64,000 nucleotides of DNA from Erodium maritimum (taxonomy: Eukaryota; Streptophyta; Magnoliopsida; Geraniales; Geraniaceae): positions 16,683,001-16,747,000 of the forward strand of contig OY997596.1 in assembly GCA_963921825.1 (NCBI GenBank), written 5' to 3'. The position numbers were made by a program, and so were the translations under genes. Below are positions 33,266 through 46,112 of the stretch, piece by piece. Numbering within the stretch: the stretch's first letter is position 1; the number at the start of each line of letters is the position of its first letter. The notes below the pieces were generated by a model. That model had not been told where the DNA came from. It was given only the letters and a program-made list of their open reading frames with translations, and made no database searches.

Positions 33266-35689
33266 ATGGACTTTCGTCGGCGACCAACCTCCTCCGCCGC
33301 CGGCGAACCCTTCAAGTCCCACCACCACGGCTCGCCTCTCAGGGCCTCAGATGTTCTTCCTCTGCCTCTCTACCTCACCAACGCCGTCTTCTTCACTCTC
33401 TTCTTCTCCGTCGCTTACTTCCTCCTCCACCGCTGGCGCGAGAAGATCAGCACCTCCACCCCTCTCCACGTCGTCACCTTCCCCGAAATCGCCGCCATCG
33501 TCTCCATGGTCGCCTCTGTAATCTACCTCCTTGGCTTTTTTGGCATTGGCCTCGTTCAATCCGCCGCCTCCCGCTCCTCCCACAACACCTGGGAGGACGT
33601 GGACGACACCGCCACCGTCGACCGCTTCATCATCAGAGATGACACTAAACCCGGGCCCTGCCCTGCCTCCATTGACCGCTCCTTTTCCTCCAAAGCAGTG
33701 TCGCCGCCATCACCAACGCCGCTCATTGCCGCTCCTCTCCCAGGGGACGACGAGGAAATCGTCCAATCGGTGGTCTCCGGGTCGATTCCGTCCTACTCGC
33801 TCGAATCGAAGCTCGGGGACTGCAAGAGGGCCGCTTCAATCCGCCGCGAGGCGCTGGAGAGGATGGTGGGGAGGTCACTGGAGGGGCTGCCTCTCGATGG
33901 GTTCGATTACGAGTCGATTTTGGGGCAGTGCTGCGAGATGCCAGTGGGATATGTGCAGATCCCGGTGGGAATGGCCGGGCCGCTGCTTCTCGACGGGAAG
34001 GAGTACACTGTGCCAATGGCGACCACTGAGGGGTGTCTGGTGGCAAGCACCAACAGGGGATGCAAGGCCATAGCTATCTCCGGCGGAGCAAACAGCGTGG
34101 TGCTCAAGGACGGCATGACCAGAGCTCCGGTGGTGAGGTTCGGCTCCGCCAAGAGAGCCGCCGAGTTGAAATTCTTCATGGAAGATCCCAACAACTTCGA
34201 CACCATATCTGTCGTCTTCAACAGGTAATTTGATTAATAATTTTCTAATCTGGGTTATTTGTCTCCGGTTTAATTTCAGCTTGGAGTTAGATAGATTGCT
34301 ATGGGAAATTACAATTACTAAGTTATGTGTTTGATGTTGATAGATGCAACCCTTTCCTTTATTATATTCAAATTTTAATTTTTTGTGTGCTTTGTTCCAA
34401 ATTAATCTGAATTTCATATCTTATCATCATATGTAGTCAAGTCAATAAAATGGAGTAATCGGGTTGCAGGTCTAGCAGATTTGCAAAGTTAGAGGGTATT
34501 CAGTGTGCAATGGTGGGGAAGAATCTGTACATGAGGTTCAGATGCAGCACTGGTGACGCTATGGGGATGAACATGGTCTCCAAAGGTGTCCAAAATGTGC
34601 TTGATTATCTCCAAAATGACTTCCATGATATGGATGTCATTGGAATCTCAGGTAATCCTCCAATCTATTTGTAACTCCATAGGCTTCCAAGTAAAATTCC
34701 CTTCAGTCCCTTAATATGTAGTTGGCTTCTCAGCCATAACCAGAACAAGATTATCCTTTGTATTGTGTGATTTTCATTCCGATTTGAAGTCAATAAGCTG
34801 AGTTTGATACATCCAGCGTGTCAGTTGCCAATTTGGTAATGGCCACTGGTTATCATTATGTGTGGTTTTAAAACCTCCCATTGGTATGTAGGAAACTTCT
34901 GTTCGGACAAGAAACCTGCAGCAGTGAACTGGATAGAAGGGCGTGGAAAGTCTGTTGTGTGCGAGGCAATCATCAAGGAAGAGGTGGTGAGGAAGGTGTT
35001 GAAGACGGACGTAGCTGCCCTGGTGGAGCTCAACATGCTCAAGAACCTTACTGGGTCAGCTCTAGCCGGTGCTCTTGGTGGGTTCAATGCCCATGCTAGC
35101 AATGTAGTCAGCGCAATCTATCTAGCCACAGGCCAGGACCCAGCTCAGAATGTGGAGAGCTCCCACTGCATCACCATGATGGAAGCTGTCAATGGTGGCA
35201 AGGACCTACACGTCTCTGTCACCATGCCTTCCATTGAGGTACTCAGTTACACTCAAGTTTGAAATTTAAATAATCACAACATGTTCATCCTATTCACATG
35301 CATTTTCAAAGAAAGAGCCATCCTAGTCCTACTGCAATCTTTTCTCGTGATTCTTGTCTTCTTTTGGATGCAAGATTGTATAATAATGGACTATCCTTTG
35401 TATAAAATATACAAATGAGTGATGAATTGTATATTATTTGATTCAGGTGGGTACAATTGGAGGTGGCACCCAACTTGCCTCACAGTCGGCTTGCCTGAAC
35501 CTGCTAGGTGTCAGGGGTGCGAGCAAAGATTCCCCTGGGGCAAACTCAAGGCTGCTGGCCACGGTCGTTGCTGGCTCAGTTCTTGCCGGGGAACTCTCAC
35601 TCATGTCTGCTCTAGCAGCCGGGCAGCTTGTGAAGAGTCACATGAAGTACAACAGATCTAGCAAGGATGTCACCAAACTATCTGCCTAA
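33266..35689 (+). CDS. HMGR: 3-hydroxy-3-methylglutaryl-CoA reductase
   Basis: Four exons (33266-34224, 34470-34651, 34892-35238, 35447-35689) join to 1731 bp, a 576-residue protein of normal plant length. HMGR reduces HMG-CoA to mevalonate with two NADPH, the committed step of the cytosolic mevalonate pathway to sterols and other isoprenoids. The N-terminus has an RRR motif (residues 4-6) and two membrane segments (about 35-55 and 75-97) for the ER. A variable linker precedes the catalytic domain. HMG-CoA-binding motifs [10 protein letters not shown] (224-233) and TTEGCLVA (253-260) and NADPH motifs DAMGMNM (349-355) and GTIGGGTQ (498-505) are intact, as are the DKKP region (386-389) and the catalytic His561 (KSHMKY). 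The start is chosen because it opens the conserved MDxRRRP N-terminus and follows a TATA box. The GC-rich first exon has no defects. Confidence 0.97.
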
Positions 35690-38600
35690 ACTGGGTAAAC
35701 AACGTACCTCTTCCTTTGATTTTAGCTCTGCTTTAGCTGGATCACCATAGTCCCATGATCATGAAGAAACCTAAACAACTTGTAGAATAAGAAAAAAAAG
35801 TGAAGGTGCTTGGGTTGAGGAAGGAGAAAGAAGGAAGTAGTTAATGGAGCCATGTGGGTTTGGAAAAAAAAATCTGTTAAGAAAACAAGTATATACAACC
35901 TGTGATTTTATGTTTTGTTTTAGGATCTTCAGGTATGGTGACATGATCTGTGGTTTGTGGGGAGGTTAGGATTTATTGTCTTTTGTAGCTTTGTATCTAA
36001 TCCAAATGGAATCAGCCTGAGTTTAGCACGTTCATGTACTTGAAAATATTCCCTTTAATGATCTGTAGGTGATGTGTAGAGTACATTCTACTTTGATAAT
36101 ATGGATGTCGTGTGGGAAAATTTAGTCTGAGGGTGGCTTAAAAAGTAATTATTTCCCCAACATTCATCTCACGAAGATCACAACATGCAATAAAATAATG
36201 TAAAGAAAAGTTAACAAAGGAATTCATGGTTATTCTAGAACCTTTCTTCTCTCTCTTTTTATTTGTTAATATTGGTTGAGATAACTATTCTGTAATGGAC
36301 ATAATTGAAAATAAGATAAATCCCACAAATGTATGATAAACAATTCATTAATTTAGAAACTTACAATAACTTAAATGTGTCGGATAAGACGAAAAAAAAA
36401 ACAAACATACTACGTTAGTAGTTTTTCCCTTATGTTGTTAAATTTAATGAAACTTATGTGTACGGTACTTGTCTTGTATTATTTTAGGAATAATTATGAA
36501 AATCTACAAAATAGACGGATAGCTATATAGATATATGTATGTTACAAATGCTACACTTAACGAATTATCTCTCTTCCGTCCAAATCTGTTAGTTTTTGTT
36601 GAAATATCGAAAGTGTCATCCTTGATTTTTCTCCTTTGTTCATCTTATTTGTGTTCTTGTCATTTTAATTTCACGAAAACAAAATCAGGCTAATTGGATA
36701 ATTAACATGCTATAGTCTGACTTTTTATTTGAGAAACATTTTTTTTCCAAATCTTAGCCAAACTGTACATTCAAGACCTAGATCTCTCATCTGAACTAGA
36801 TAATTCGGAGACCATCGATTTTGCTCAACCAAATTGTTTCTTCTCTAGGACCTCTATCTTCAACCATTTTGAAAACACCACATCAAATTGTTTCACAAAA
36901 TCAATAATGTGTACTTGGAGTTATCAGAGGCCTTTCGTTTGTGATTTGTTTAGTTGCTCGAAGGTATTTCGTCTTTATAATGCTTCTCGTCTCAGTTCCC
37001 TTTTACTTTGTCGGACATCTGCACTCGTCCTCTTGGTTCCAGTTCTAGTTCGAGGGACGGTTGAAGGTCTCAGTGGACTTTAGGGCCGTGGTTTTTTCTT
37101 GCCTCCCTTTGGCTTCCTTTAGGTTGATTCATCCTCTTTTCGTACCTTTTTCGAATAGGGTCTAGGGGAGTTTGGGGATTACTATTCGGTGTTTGATCTT
37201 CGGTTAGTGGTGGCCATGGATGGACTACTAAACAAAAGCTGAGAGCAATGTATAACGATTTTTCCTAGGAGGTTCGTAAAACCCAGATGGGGTCCCAATG
37301 TTCGCGACTTGATAAGGACAGGTTCTTGACGGGGATTTTCATATTTGGGCCGAGTACGGGGCTGTCAATGGGTAAATTGACCGGGGACGAAGACGGTACT
37401 CCTTACGTTGGCCCTATAGTTACTAATATACATATGTGATTTGAAAACTTGGACCAGCTGCCCAGTGCCCACATGCTCATCAGCCACCCCAACCCATCCT
37501 TGGTAAAACGCAATGCACAAAATTGTTATAGGCAGCTTTGCTCAGTCAACATCTTAATGTCCCACAGAAGATAAGGACATTTCAGTATAATAATGGATCC
37601 CAGCAGTTCACCTGGTAATGACTAATGAGAAAGACATTTCAATACATTGCGGTTGGATATTGAATATCTAATCAAAGATATGCATATTGTGGGTGCAATG
37701 TTCGGTAGTGGGAAACATTATCAAGCCACACGAATCCGACCTCCAATCTTAGTAACCTTGCTTTGTCCTTCGGTACTCTCTTCTGAGAGGGACTAGCAAT
37801 TTCAGCTTTCAACCCACATGTAACTCATGCACCCAAAGAGTGATACATGAAAATACATTTATGAACGAGTTTTTTGCTTGTCAAGACGCAAATTCAGATC
37901 CAAACCAGAGTCTAATACCATGTAATAAAATTCGATACGTTTCAGAAGTCAAACAGACATGTACATGTCACTGAATACACATTTACAATTTTGGCAGCAT
38001 TTTATTCCGAAGTTGATTTAACTATAGGTTGAAGTATAAAAGAGGGAAAAGGGAGTGATACATAGACATGATTAGCCATGATGTGAGCCTATTTTTCTTC
38101 TTGATACAAAGAAAAGGAAGAGGAGGCTATTCATTTCATGATTGTCACATAATCAAAAGGAGGCAACATTTCAACCTATACACTCTTTTTTCTTCTTTTT
38201 ATCCTCTCTCCTTTTCCCTTTCTACTTTTCAACTTGTTTATACTATTTGGCTTAATTAGTCAAATAATAGCTATTGTGTTTGGTGGTAACGGGTAAGGTA
38301 CACAGTCTCCTTTCACACCTACAATGAACCTCCCCTACCTCCACCAATAACCCACAAACTCAATAATACACGTATAATTTCTCAATTCCTTTTACAAATA
38401 TAATTCATACCCAAAACGAAATGGACATCTATGATCTAAGTCTGGTCTTAACTGTTTCATAAGAAATTTAGTATTCTTTCGATTGCTGATAAGTGAAAAG
38501 TTTAGAAGACTAGAGAGTTTTAGTCCAATCACGTGACTCATAGTTAAGAAAAAAACCCATAGAATTGTTCAACTTTGAGCAAAACAAAGATGAATCGGTT

Positions 38601-38767
38601 CGACAAATAATTTTAATTCTCTTCATCATTTTTACAAATGAAAAATGATTCACACCCAAAAACAAAACAAAACAAAATCTCAATCGCTGTACAAAGTAGA
38701 ATGGGTAAAATTTGGCATAGCTTTATAGCACAAGTTGCGGAGAAGAAGAAGAAGAAACTAACATGGC
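35690..38767. other. HMGR 3' UTR and a gene-free interval
   Basis: The first 300-350 bases are probably the HMGR 3' UTR. Beyond that I see no coding region. Around 36960-37400 a G/T-rich block resembles non-LTR element 3' sequence. Near 37900-37930 CCAGAGTCTAATACCATG resembles a decayed primer-binding-site complement next to an old Copia-type LTR on the minus strand. Neither is firm. Confidence 0.4.
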
Positions 38768-39127
38768 CTATTGGTCAACGGAAACAGAGGACCTCTTGAT
38801 GAACTCCAAGCAGTCCGCAATGGCTTCCGCGTAAAATGAGTTGGAGCCGAGCCTGTCGCAGTCACGAACATGCCTCGAATCGTACCTTTTAACGTTAATG
38901 TGCTTGTCCCTGTTCCTCTTGCAGCTCACGGCGAAGCCTCTTTTGATCGACTGCAGAGCGTGTCCGTACGAGGATCTGAGCCTGTGGAAGATCCTGAGTA
39001 AGAAGAAGAGTCTCGACCGGAGCCTATGGACCGAGAACCGCTTCGAGTTGATCCTGAACCCTCCTCGGAAACTGCTGACGTGGCTTCTCGTCCTCTTCCC
39101 GACTCTGGTATAGCTCATCTGACCCAT
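38768..39127 (-). CDS. small conserved plant protein of unknown function, 119 aa
   Basis: The frame runs from ATG at 39127 to a TGA-type stop at 38768 without introns. The product is very basic with many Arg/Ser. It starts MGQMSYTRVGKRTRSHVSSF, has an RLRSRLFFLLRIFHRLRSSY central block that could form an amphipathic helix, and ends SNSFYAEAIADCLEFIKRSS then VSVDQ. From memory, that C-terminal block is conserved in short uncharacterised plant proteins, which is why I call the frame a gene. No catalytic motif, signal peptide or clear membrane span is visible. The G+C content and ordered codon use differ from the AT-rich DNA on both sides. Confidence 0.65.
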   Translation of the reverse strand: MGQMSYTRVGKRTRSHVSSFRGGFRINSKRFSVHRLRSRLFFLLRIFHRLRSSYGHALQSIKRGFAVSCKRNRDKHINVKRYDSRHVRDCDRLGSNSFYAEAIADCLEFIKRSSVSVDQ

Positions 39128-39447
39128 TTTCAGACCAACCCAAATACTGTGCCCAGCTTTGAATTTTTCTGTCTTTTTTGGTGTGGCGGAGTTTCGGTGC
39201 GCTTATGTAACGTGCGGGGTCTTGTGAAACGGTGACGTATGGATCCGTGTTTTTGTACTTATTTTCTTGACGGATTATTTATTATTATTTAATTTTTGGG
39301 GGATTTTTGATTACGGGAAATTAAAATTGTTAACTTGAGAACGTGGAACTAGGGATTAGATAATCAAAGATTTTAATGAGTATTTAAATGGTGATGGGTG
39401 GGGCCTATAATTGGGGGGCAAGGTGGGCTAAAAGTAAATTCAGGGGG

Positions 39448-39482
<35 letters not shown>

Positions 39483-39675
39483 TTTTAATTCTAGTTTTGT
39501 GATTAGATGACTAAAGAGAGGTTTTTCGGATGGAGACCCAATTGGCATCTTAGGATGACGAAGCTATAATCATGATTTTTCATACAAAAAGCAGACCAAA
39601 TTATCATTTTTCAACTCATTTTTTTTTGGATAGGACCGGTTCCAATGATTTAACCAAGCTTTTACTAATGCATCA
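39128..39675. other. intergenic DNA with long poly-T tract
   Basis: This should hold the promoter of the small minus-strand gene. A run of about 31 T lies at 39451-39480. No further feature is seen. Confidence 0.5.
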
Positions 39676-39950
39676 GAGCATCAACAATCATTTCGTCAGC
39701 AACCGACGAGATGACGCTGGCGAGATGGATTAAAAAATTGTTTTTTTCTCTTCAAGCCAGCTCACCGCCAGCAAGCTCTGCAGTGGTGTTTTCGTTGTCG
39801 GCGGAGAACCGCCGACGAGATGGGAAAAAGTATATATTTTTTAAAAATATTATAAATTTAACACAACAATTTTATTATAATTAGAATAATTAGCACACAC
39901 ACGATTGATAAAAACATAAACGATATATAATTTTATTACACGTTCACGAT

Positions 39951-40332
39951 TTACATCTCGTGAACATAATAGAGGAATTTGGGTTGGTCTCTAACGACCT
40001 CCCAAAGATAGCACTTCGTGAATTGTTGGCCATGGCGCCTGAAGTACTCGTCCGCCGCTGCAGAGCGATGGTAATTCTCGGTATTTCCTGGCGGGGCTGT
40101 CTGAACTGCTAGACGGTATCAAAGTTCAAAACGGTGGATTTTCTAGGCTAGATGCTGCCAGTGGTCTCTACACTGCTTTTGGGTTTGTGGCGGGGCACCG
40201 GCCGTGGACTAAATTGGCGAACACTACCGGCCACTACCTATTATTTGGGCCCGATCGGGCGTCGTGTAGCCAGCATATGACCAACACCATCTCTTCCTCG
40301 GGACTCCATGGGTGTGCTGCTACGCCGACCAT
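39951..40332 (-). pseudogene. SANT/trihelix-like accessory gene, type B, in H1
   Basis: From ATG at 40332 the minus strand gives HPWSPEEEMVLVICWLHDAR and, after a stop and frameshifts, a RDHWQHLA segment. It then reads HRFELxYR, TAPPGNTENYHRSAAADEY and CYLWEVVRDQPKFLYYVHEM plus stop. It matches the type B copies at 61934-62323 and 62852-63088. It is a short SANT-like protein lacking the long C-terminal tail of type A. It lies downstream of type A on the same strand, next to the left terminal repeat. Confidence 0.7.
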
Positions 40333-40719
40333 TGGATCTTCGAACAAGAGGAGAAAATTAGGACGATCAAAGGTTGGGAGTAAGAGAGGTTATTGGGAGA
40401 AGAGGTGTGAAAATATAGAAGGATGGGGTGCATTTTATAGGCCAAGCCGCCAGCCACTTTAGGGGCATTTTGGTCATTTTCATGTTGGTGACAATAATGT
40501 CACTCATCCCAAGAAACCTACAATGCACTAAATGTAAAAAAAAAACTACTAATTCTTTTAAATTATTTAAAAAACAACAATGCATTACCGAAACAGAAAA
40601 TACAAGTTTGGAGTGAAAAAAAAACTACAATTTTTTGTAAATTAATTAAAAACAACAATTCATTAACGAAATAAGAAATACAACTTAAACAAAAACACAA
40701 GTACATAAAATAAAGACCG

Positions 40720-41780
40720 TCGTCACTAGTTCATCAGATTGCGTAAAATCGCAAGTTGCACATTGTGTTCCTCGAGCTGGGGGGGGGGGGGGGGCGGGGG
40801 GAGTCATGGACGTAGTGTCCTTTGCTTCAGCGAGCACCCATTGATCGAATGCCTTGAGCTTCAGCTGCGCGGCGGTCTCAATGGTCCTGACGGTGCTTGC
40901 TTCTTTGACCGCTAAATGGGCCAGCTGAACACGCTCTACAACCGCAACCTTAGAGGGTGCAGAGTTTTTACCTTTGAGCCTCGCAGCCTTTTGCAGCCTT
41001 CTGGCCCATAGGCCTCTGGTACGGCGGTTGGCACTCCATATTAGCACCCGTCGTCTGCTGACTGTCCTCAAACGTCGTGTCTTCACGAGTGCGCTTCCCC
41101 GAGTCGCTAGACTCCTCGACATCAAACTGAGTACGCGGTGTCCCTTCATCGTGCTCCTCAACGGCAAAATAATATGAATTCCACTTGTTTTGGTCTTTCA
41201 CAAGTTTCCACCAATGTTTCCATGTGAATGGATGTCCATTCGCCTGTTCGTATTTTTCCTCGACCAAAATCATGATTTCATCATCCTAACGGCCGCTCCG
41301 GTGGTCCCTGCAGTTCTTGACAAACAGCCTCTGGAAGCTCGTCACTTTGGTACTGACTTGACCCCAGTGGTCTTTGCACTGCTTAGCCGTCCTCAATGGA
41401 TCATCCCGGCCACAAGTACCAGCAAGTTTTTCAGCGATGGTCGCCCAGTACTTTAGATTATGCTTCTGATTCTTGTGAATTGAGTCGTACGAATGGTGCA
41501 TCCAAGCTCGAACTAACCGCTCGTCCTCGTCGGTTCTCCACAAGCATCGCTTCCCTTTTCCCTTTGATGGAACCACGTCGACGGACTCGGTAAGAGTTGG
41601 AGAGGAATTGACCGTCGGGTTGGAGGAAAGGTTCGGTGAAAAGAACTCTTGCGAAAACGCCGGCGAGGAGCTGGCGGGGAGGTGGCTGGGAGCTGGCGGG
41701 GACGTCGCTGGCGAAGATGGCTGGCGAGGATCTTCTCGCAGGCAGTTCACGCCGGTGCCAACAACTATATTATCCACCAA
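40720..41780 (-). pseudogene. SANT/trihelix-like ORF1, type A, in H1
   Basis: From ATG at 41780 comes a Pro/Ser-rich start, then KRCLWRTDEDERLVRAWMHH, HNLKYWATIAEKLAGTCG and KQCKDHWGQVSTKVTSFQRL: a Myb/SANT-like trihelix domain. After frameshifts near 41280 and 40985 the protein continues with GHPFTWKHWWKLVKDQNKW, the TFEDSQQTTG region and QLKLKAFDQWVLAEAKDTTS at the C-terminus. In Pong-like elements this Myb-like ORF1 product is needed with the transposase for movement. Frameshifts make it inactive. A G run at 40780-40802 follows the tail. Confidence 0.8.
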
Positions 41781-42062
41781 AATCTAAATTGTCCAATAGA
41801 ATACCCTTGATCCTTGTTAATTTTAATTTAAAATAACACACACCAATATTATCCAAAAAATCTAAATGTTCAATAGAAGAACCTTGATCATAGTTTTTAT
41901 GTTAAAATAACACACACCATAACTACAACATTTATGTCGAAACCAACCCTAACCCTTATAAAAACCTACCCTTATAAACTAAAAATCACAAACTCTCTAC
42001 TCTCACTATTCATCCTTCTCACAAATCATCGTCCCGACCCGCATTCTTGTTTGTCCGTCATC

Positions 42063-43317
42063 ATGGCCAAACTACCCGACGATGTTGATTTCAATTCCAT
42101 TTTGGAGGAGATGCTCGAAGATTGTCTGTCCACCGACGGGGGGTTGTTAGAAGACGCTTTGGTCGATTCTCCTCCACGGAAGAGAAAATACATTTCACGT
42201 GACCGGGTAGCCGCAAACAAATGGTTAATGAAGGACTACTTCAACACTAACCCTGTGTACACCGAGGTGCATTTTCAACGTCGGTTCAGAATGCCAAAGG
42301 ATGTGTTCCTCCGTATCGTACATGCATTGGAGCAGCACGATGATTACTTCAAGGAAAGGTTAGATGCATTAGGTCAAGTTTCATTTTCTCCTTATTAGAA
42401 ATGTACTGCCGCCATTAGGCAATTATGTTACGGAATTGCAGTTGATGGGTTGGACCAGTACTTGTAGATAGGGGAAACAACGTCTTTGGAATGTTTGCGA
42501 ATTTTTGCAGTGGAATCAATAGAGTATTTGGTCCTACATACCGGCGTAAGCCTACACAGGCTGATATGGACCACATTTTGGCGGTTAATGAAGCGCGAGG
42601 GTTCCCGGGCATGCTTGGAAGTCTTGACTACATGCATTGGGAGTGGAAGAATTTCCCAAAGGTGCTTCGAGGAGCACATTCTCGGAGGGACCACGGTAAT
42701 CGACCAATCGTTGTCCTCGAGGCGGTTGCTACTCGCGACTTATGGATTTGGCACTCCTTCTTCGACATGGTGGGCTCGAACAACGATTTGACGGTGCTCA
42801 ACCATTCCAGACTATTCGCGGACGTTATCATCGGTTGAATACACGATAAATGGTAACCAGTACACACTTTTGTATTATCTTGTCGATGGCATATACCCTT
42901 CGTGGCCAGTTTTCGTGAAAACAATTCCACTACCTCAAACTTCGAAACAGAAAAAGTATGCTGAAGTCCAAGAAGCGTGCATGAAGGATGTAGAACGAGC
43001 TTTCGGTGTACTCCAATTCGGTTTCACATTATCAAACAACCGAGCCGCTTGTGGGTTTTCCCAAGTCTATCGGTTTGGTCATGAATGCGTGCATTATACT
43101 GCACAATATGATAGTTGAGGCTGAACGTCATACGTACGACGGGTACCTTGAACAAACAGAAGAAGGTGGTCCAAGTCAAGCACATATTACACGAAGAGGC
43201 TTTGTCCCGACCAATGTCATACTTGGAAACACTTCGAGGATGCAAAATGAACGGGTACATTACCGGTTGAAGGACGATCTCGTCGAACACATCTGGAATA
43301 AATTTGGAGACGCCTAG
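42063..43317 (+). pseudogene. PIF/Harbinger DDE transposase (plant transposon protein)
   Basis: ATG at 42063 opens MAKLPDDVDFNSILEEMLED, then NPVYTEVHFQRRFRMPKDVF, a helix-turn-helix-like region typical of Harbinger transposases. A stop at 42396 and frameshifts follow. The catalytic core appears in pieces: first Asp in GSLDYMHWEWKNFP (about 42615-42660), second Asp in MVGSNNDLTVLNHS (about 42770-42810), Glu in MKDVERAFGVLQFGF (about 42982-43026). The frame closes near 43317 after LKDDLVEHIWNKFGDA. The family cuts and pastes elements at TTA sites. This gene is divergent from the two SANT-like genes and is dead. Confidence 0.85.
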
Positions 43318-43880
43318 CTGCTATTATTGTTTATTAGGTTTTAAGTTCAGTTCTAGGTCATTCAGTTGTTGTTCGCCTTGTCTCAGTAGCTTCTTCTTCC
43401 ACTCATCTGTTGTACTCTTATCTGTGATGTTTATGCTTATTTGTATCCTTTATTTTGTCGGGAGTTCCTTTTATTCTATACCGTTTGGTGTGATGACCAC
43501 TTTTTTTCAAGTTGTAAATGGTAACTCCGGAACTTGTGTTTCCCGCCATCTTATTCGTCATCTCAGGCAAGGCAAAGCTGTTTGATCGAGCTTTGATCGA
43601 ACTTGAACTTGACTCGATTAATACTTGTTGTTTTTACATTTAATATTTAAATGTTACATAAAACAATACATTAAAAAATCATTTTCCCCATCTCGCCGGC
43701 GGCTCCCCGCCGGCAACAAAAATGCCACTTCAGAGCTCGTTGGCGGTGAGCTCGCTGGGAAAGGAAAAAACAGTATTTTAATCCTCCCCGCCAGCGCCAT
43801 CTCGCCAGCTGTCGACGAGATGGTTGTGGATGCTCTTATCTTGTTTCTTCTTCATCCGGTTCATCACATGTGCTTTTTTC
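43318..43880. other. right-hand non-coding part of H1 and junction
   Basis: This holds the 3' UTR-like DNA of the transposase gene and the right subterminal region rich in CCGCCGGC/CTCGCCGGC motifs (43690-43835), mirrored at the left end. From 43839 the next element begins. Confidence 0.5.
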
Positions 43881-46112
43881 CTCATATTTACCCCCCAAGC
43901 ATTTCAGCTATGTCCACCCAAAAACCCATAACCTATCCCTTAGACACCCCTTCCACGACCTTCACTGGTCGGAGCTGCGAGATGCTCCCGAAACCACCAC
44001 TCCTCCCGACTCCGACTCCAAGGTTAGAGGCATCCCCCGCCACCACTACCCTCTCACCGTCCACAATCGTTGGCCAAAACCAACATGCACGATCTTCTCT
44101 TTTGGGATAATACCAAACATCGCTTCTCTGATCCTCTGGGCCACCAGTCGGATCCCAACCACATTCGGACTCCTCGTCAACGAGTCTAGATATTGTCCAA
44201 GAACAACTTACAAAGGTGTCCCTCGAGACTATTATGACGAATGACTTTTATGAGGATGATGACGAGGTGCTGGAGGTCCCGGTAAACACGATTCCAAATC
44301 TTGACGACTCCCACTATCGTTTCGCGCTTGTCGGGCGACTTCTCGCGGACAAATGTGTAAGGCCGCATTCTTTATGTATCATCGTTGCAAATTCATGGAA
44401 CGTGGAGGACCTCATGGTCCAACCACTAACCGAAAAGATCGTTTCCTTTTATTTCTCCTTTAAGGAGGCGATGGAGGGACTTCAGGCTAGGGAGTCGTTG
44501 CCGTTTTACGACATAGTACTTCTCCTTACGCCTTTACCGCCGAGGACCCAATTGGAGAGCCTATGTTTTCACTCCATCCGGATCTCGGTTAGAGCCTTCG
44601 ACATCCCGGTCGAAGCTAGAACCTTGTAGATGAGGGCCTTTATTGTACAAAGCCTGGGAAGGGATGTGGAGATCTGTCGGGCAAACACTCCGAGAAGCCC
44701 AAGTAAGCCCCGTGGATGGGATAACTTTCTCTAGCTTCGGGTTGAACTAGACGCCACAAGGCCCCTACGACTCCACTTGATCATGTAGTTGGACGTGAAC
44801 ACAAAGCCGTTGAAAGTATGGATGAAGTACAAGAAAATAACGGACTTTTTCTACCTGTGTGGCCGCCTTATCCACGTGAATTGAGACTGTGTTGCCGTCC
44901 TCCCGGGAGTGGATGAACTCGCCAGGCCCTACAGGGAATCTCTTCGAGCACCCTCATCACTCAAATCAAAAGGGATTTTTCGAATGGACATGAATGCCAT
45001 GCCTCCGCAACCACGCCCACAACCACTTAGCAACACCATTTTCTCACCTACTAACCTTTTTGTTTCGAATATTGTGACAAGAACCCAGGAACAAAAGAAG
45101 CCTTCCCTCCTGGATGTGCCCAACGCCCCGAGGGGGTGCGAATCTGCTCCAAGTCTCGAAGTGCTTGAATCTATAGCTCTGCCTATCGATCACGGTATCG
45201 GAAACCCCATACCGGTTGTAACGTTGAAGGATGTGGGGTGCGGGAAGGGATCGGTAGTATATCCCTCGACCCCGTAGACCGTTAAATCTACATATCTTCC
45301 AAATCTAAAGGCTCTTGAACCCAACATAGATTGAGCGAACACGAACCCGAAGGTAGGTGAAGAACCACAGACCTTGGTTGTGGAAACACAATCACTGGGG
45401 ATACCAATTCAGCAATAGTTAAAGGCGCCCCAAAGACACATTATCCATCACATTCTCCAACACGAGATCTTAGCGGGTTTCATGAAATGTCAAAAACTAG
45501 CCCCTATTATAGAGAAGGTGAAGACTGAAGTACAAAAGATACAGCCAACCAAGAGAATCCCGAGGGAAGCAAAGACCCTCAAGGCTCAAGCCAAGGAGAA
45601 GGAGTCCCTCCCAGGGGCGGATGCTACAAGTTCCAAGAAGCGGTCTCAGGTTCGGATGGACATTGACTAGCATGTGACGAAAGACCACCATGTTTATAAC
45701 CTGCCTAGATCGACGAAGGCTGACAAAAAACCTCGTCGAGAGTTATGGTAGGCCTTTGGACTATTGGGGGTTTGATTATTTTCAACTCCTAACCCTCTCA
45801 TGGCCCTATATAGAAGGGTCATGTTCCATGGGGTGATACCATCACTGTCAAAGCGACCCAATGCAATCTCCTCTTTGGGAATGTAACACCTCTGTATCGT
45901 AAAATTATGCGCATCTACAGATATCAGCTCTCATATACCATTTGGTGTAGATTATTTTTCTTAACCATGTATGTTGGATCACCTATTTGTTCCCAAATGG
46001 GGCATTCCGGTTACTCCCTTGGCTTGTATCGGCTTTATCCCCTAAACTTTGGTATTGTATCTTGTTACTTCTTTGAATGAATACATACCCTCTACTAAAA
46101 AAATAAGAACTT
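43880..46112 (+). pseudogene. LINE ORF1 remnant with poly-A tail
   Basis: The strongest frame (44216-44629) reads RFALVGRLLADKCVRPHSLC, then SWNVEDLMVQPLTEKIVSFY and IRISVRAFDIPVE. This is the N-terminal domain found in plant LINE ORF1 and related proteins (DUF4283 type, from memory). A preceding segment with RGIPRHHYPLTVHNRWPKPT and broken downstream frames to about 45670 extend it. The 3' end ATTGTATCTTGTTACTTC, ATGAATACATACCCTCTA and an A run at 46099-46105 form a LINE-type tail. No reverse transcriptase region is present, so it is ORF1-only or internally deleted. Many stops show it is dead. Confidence 0.65.

Larger units (their letters stand above)
39676..43835. mobile_element. PIF/Harbinger (Pong-like) transposon H1
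   Basis: The terminal inverted repeats are GAGCATCAACAATCATTTCG at the left and the reverse complement GAGCATCCACAACCATCTCG at the right. Both continue into GACGAGATG...GCTGGCGAGATGG. Flanking trinucleotides TCA (39673-39675) and TTA (43836-43838) fit the 3-bp TTA duplication of this superfamily with one change. Inside are two SANT-like genes on the minus strand and a DDE transposase on the plus strand, all broken. At 4160 bp it is the most complete Harbinger in the window. Confidence 0.85.

Noticed and set aside
33028-33642. 204-codon plus-strand frame overlapping HMGR exon 1
   Set aside because: It is a shadow of the GC-rich HMGR first exon in another frame.
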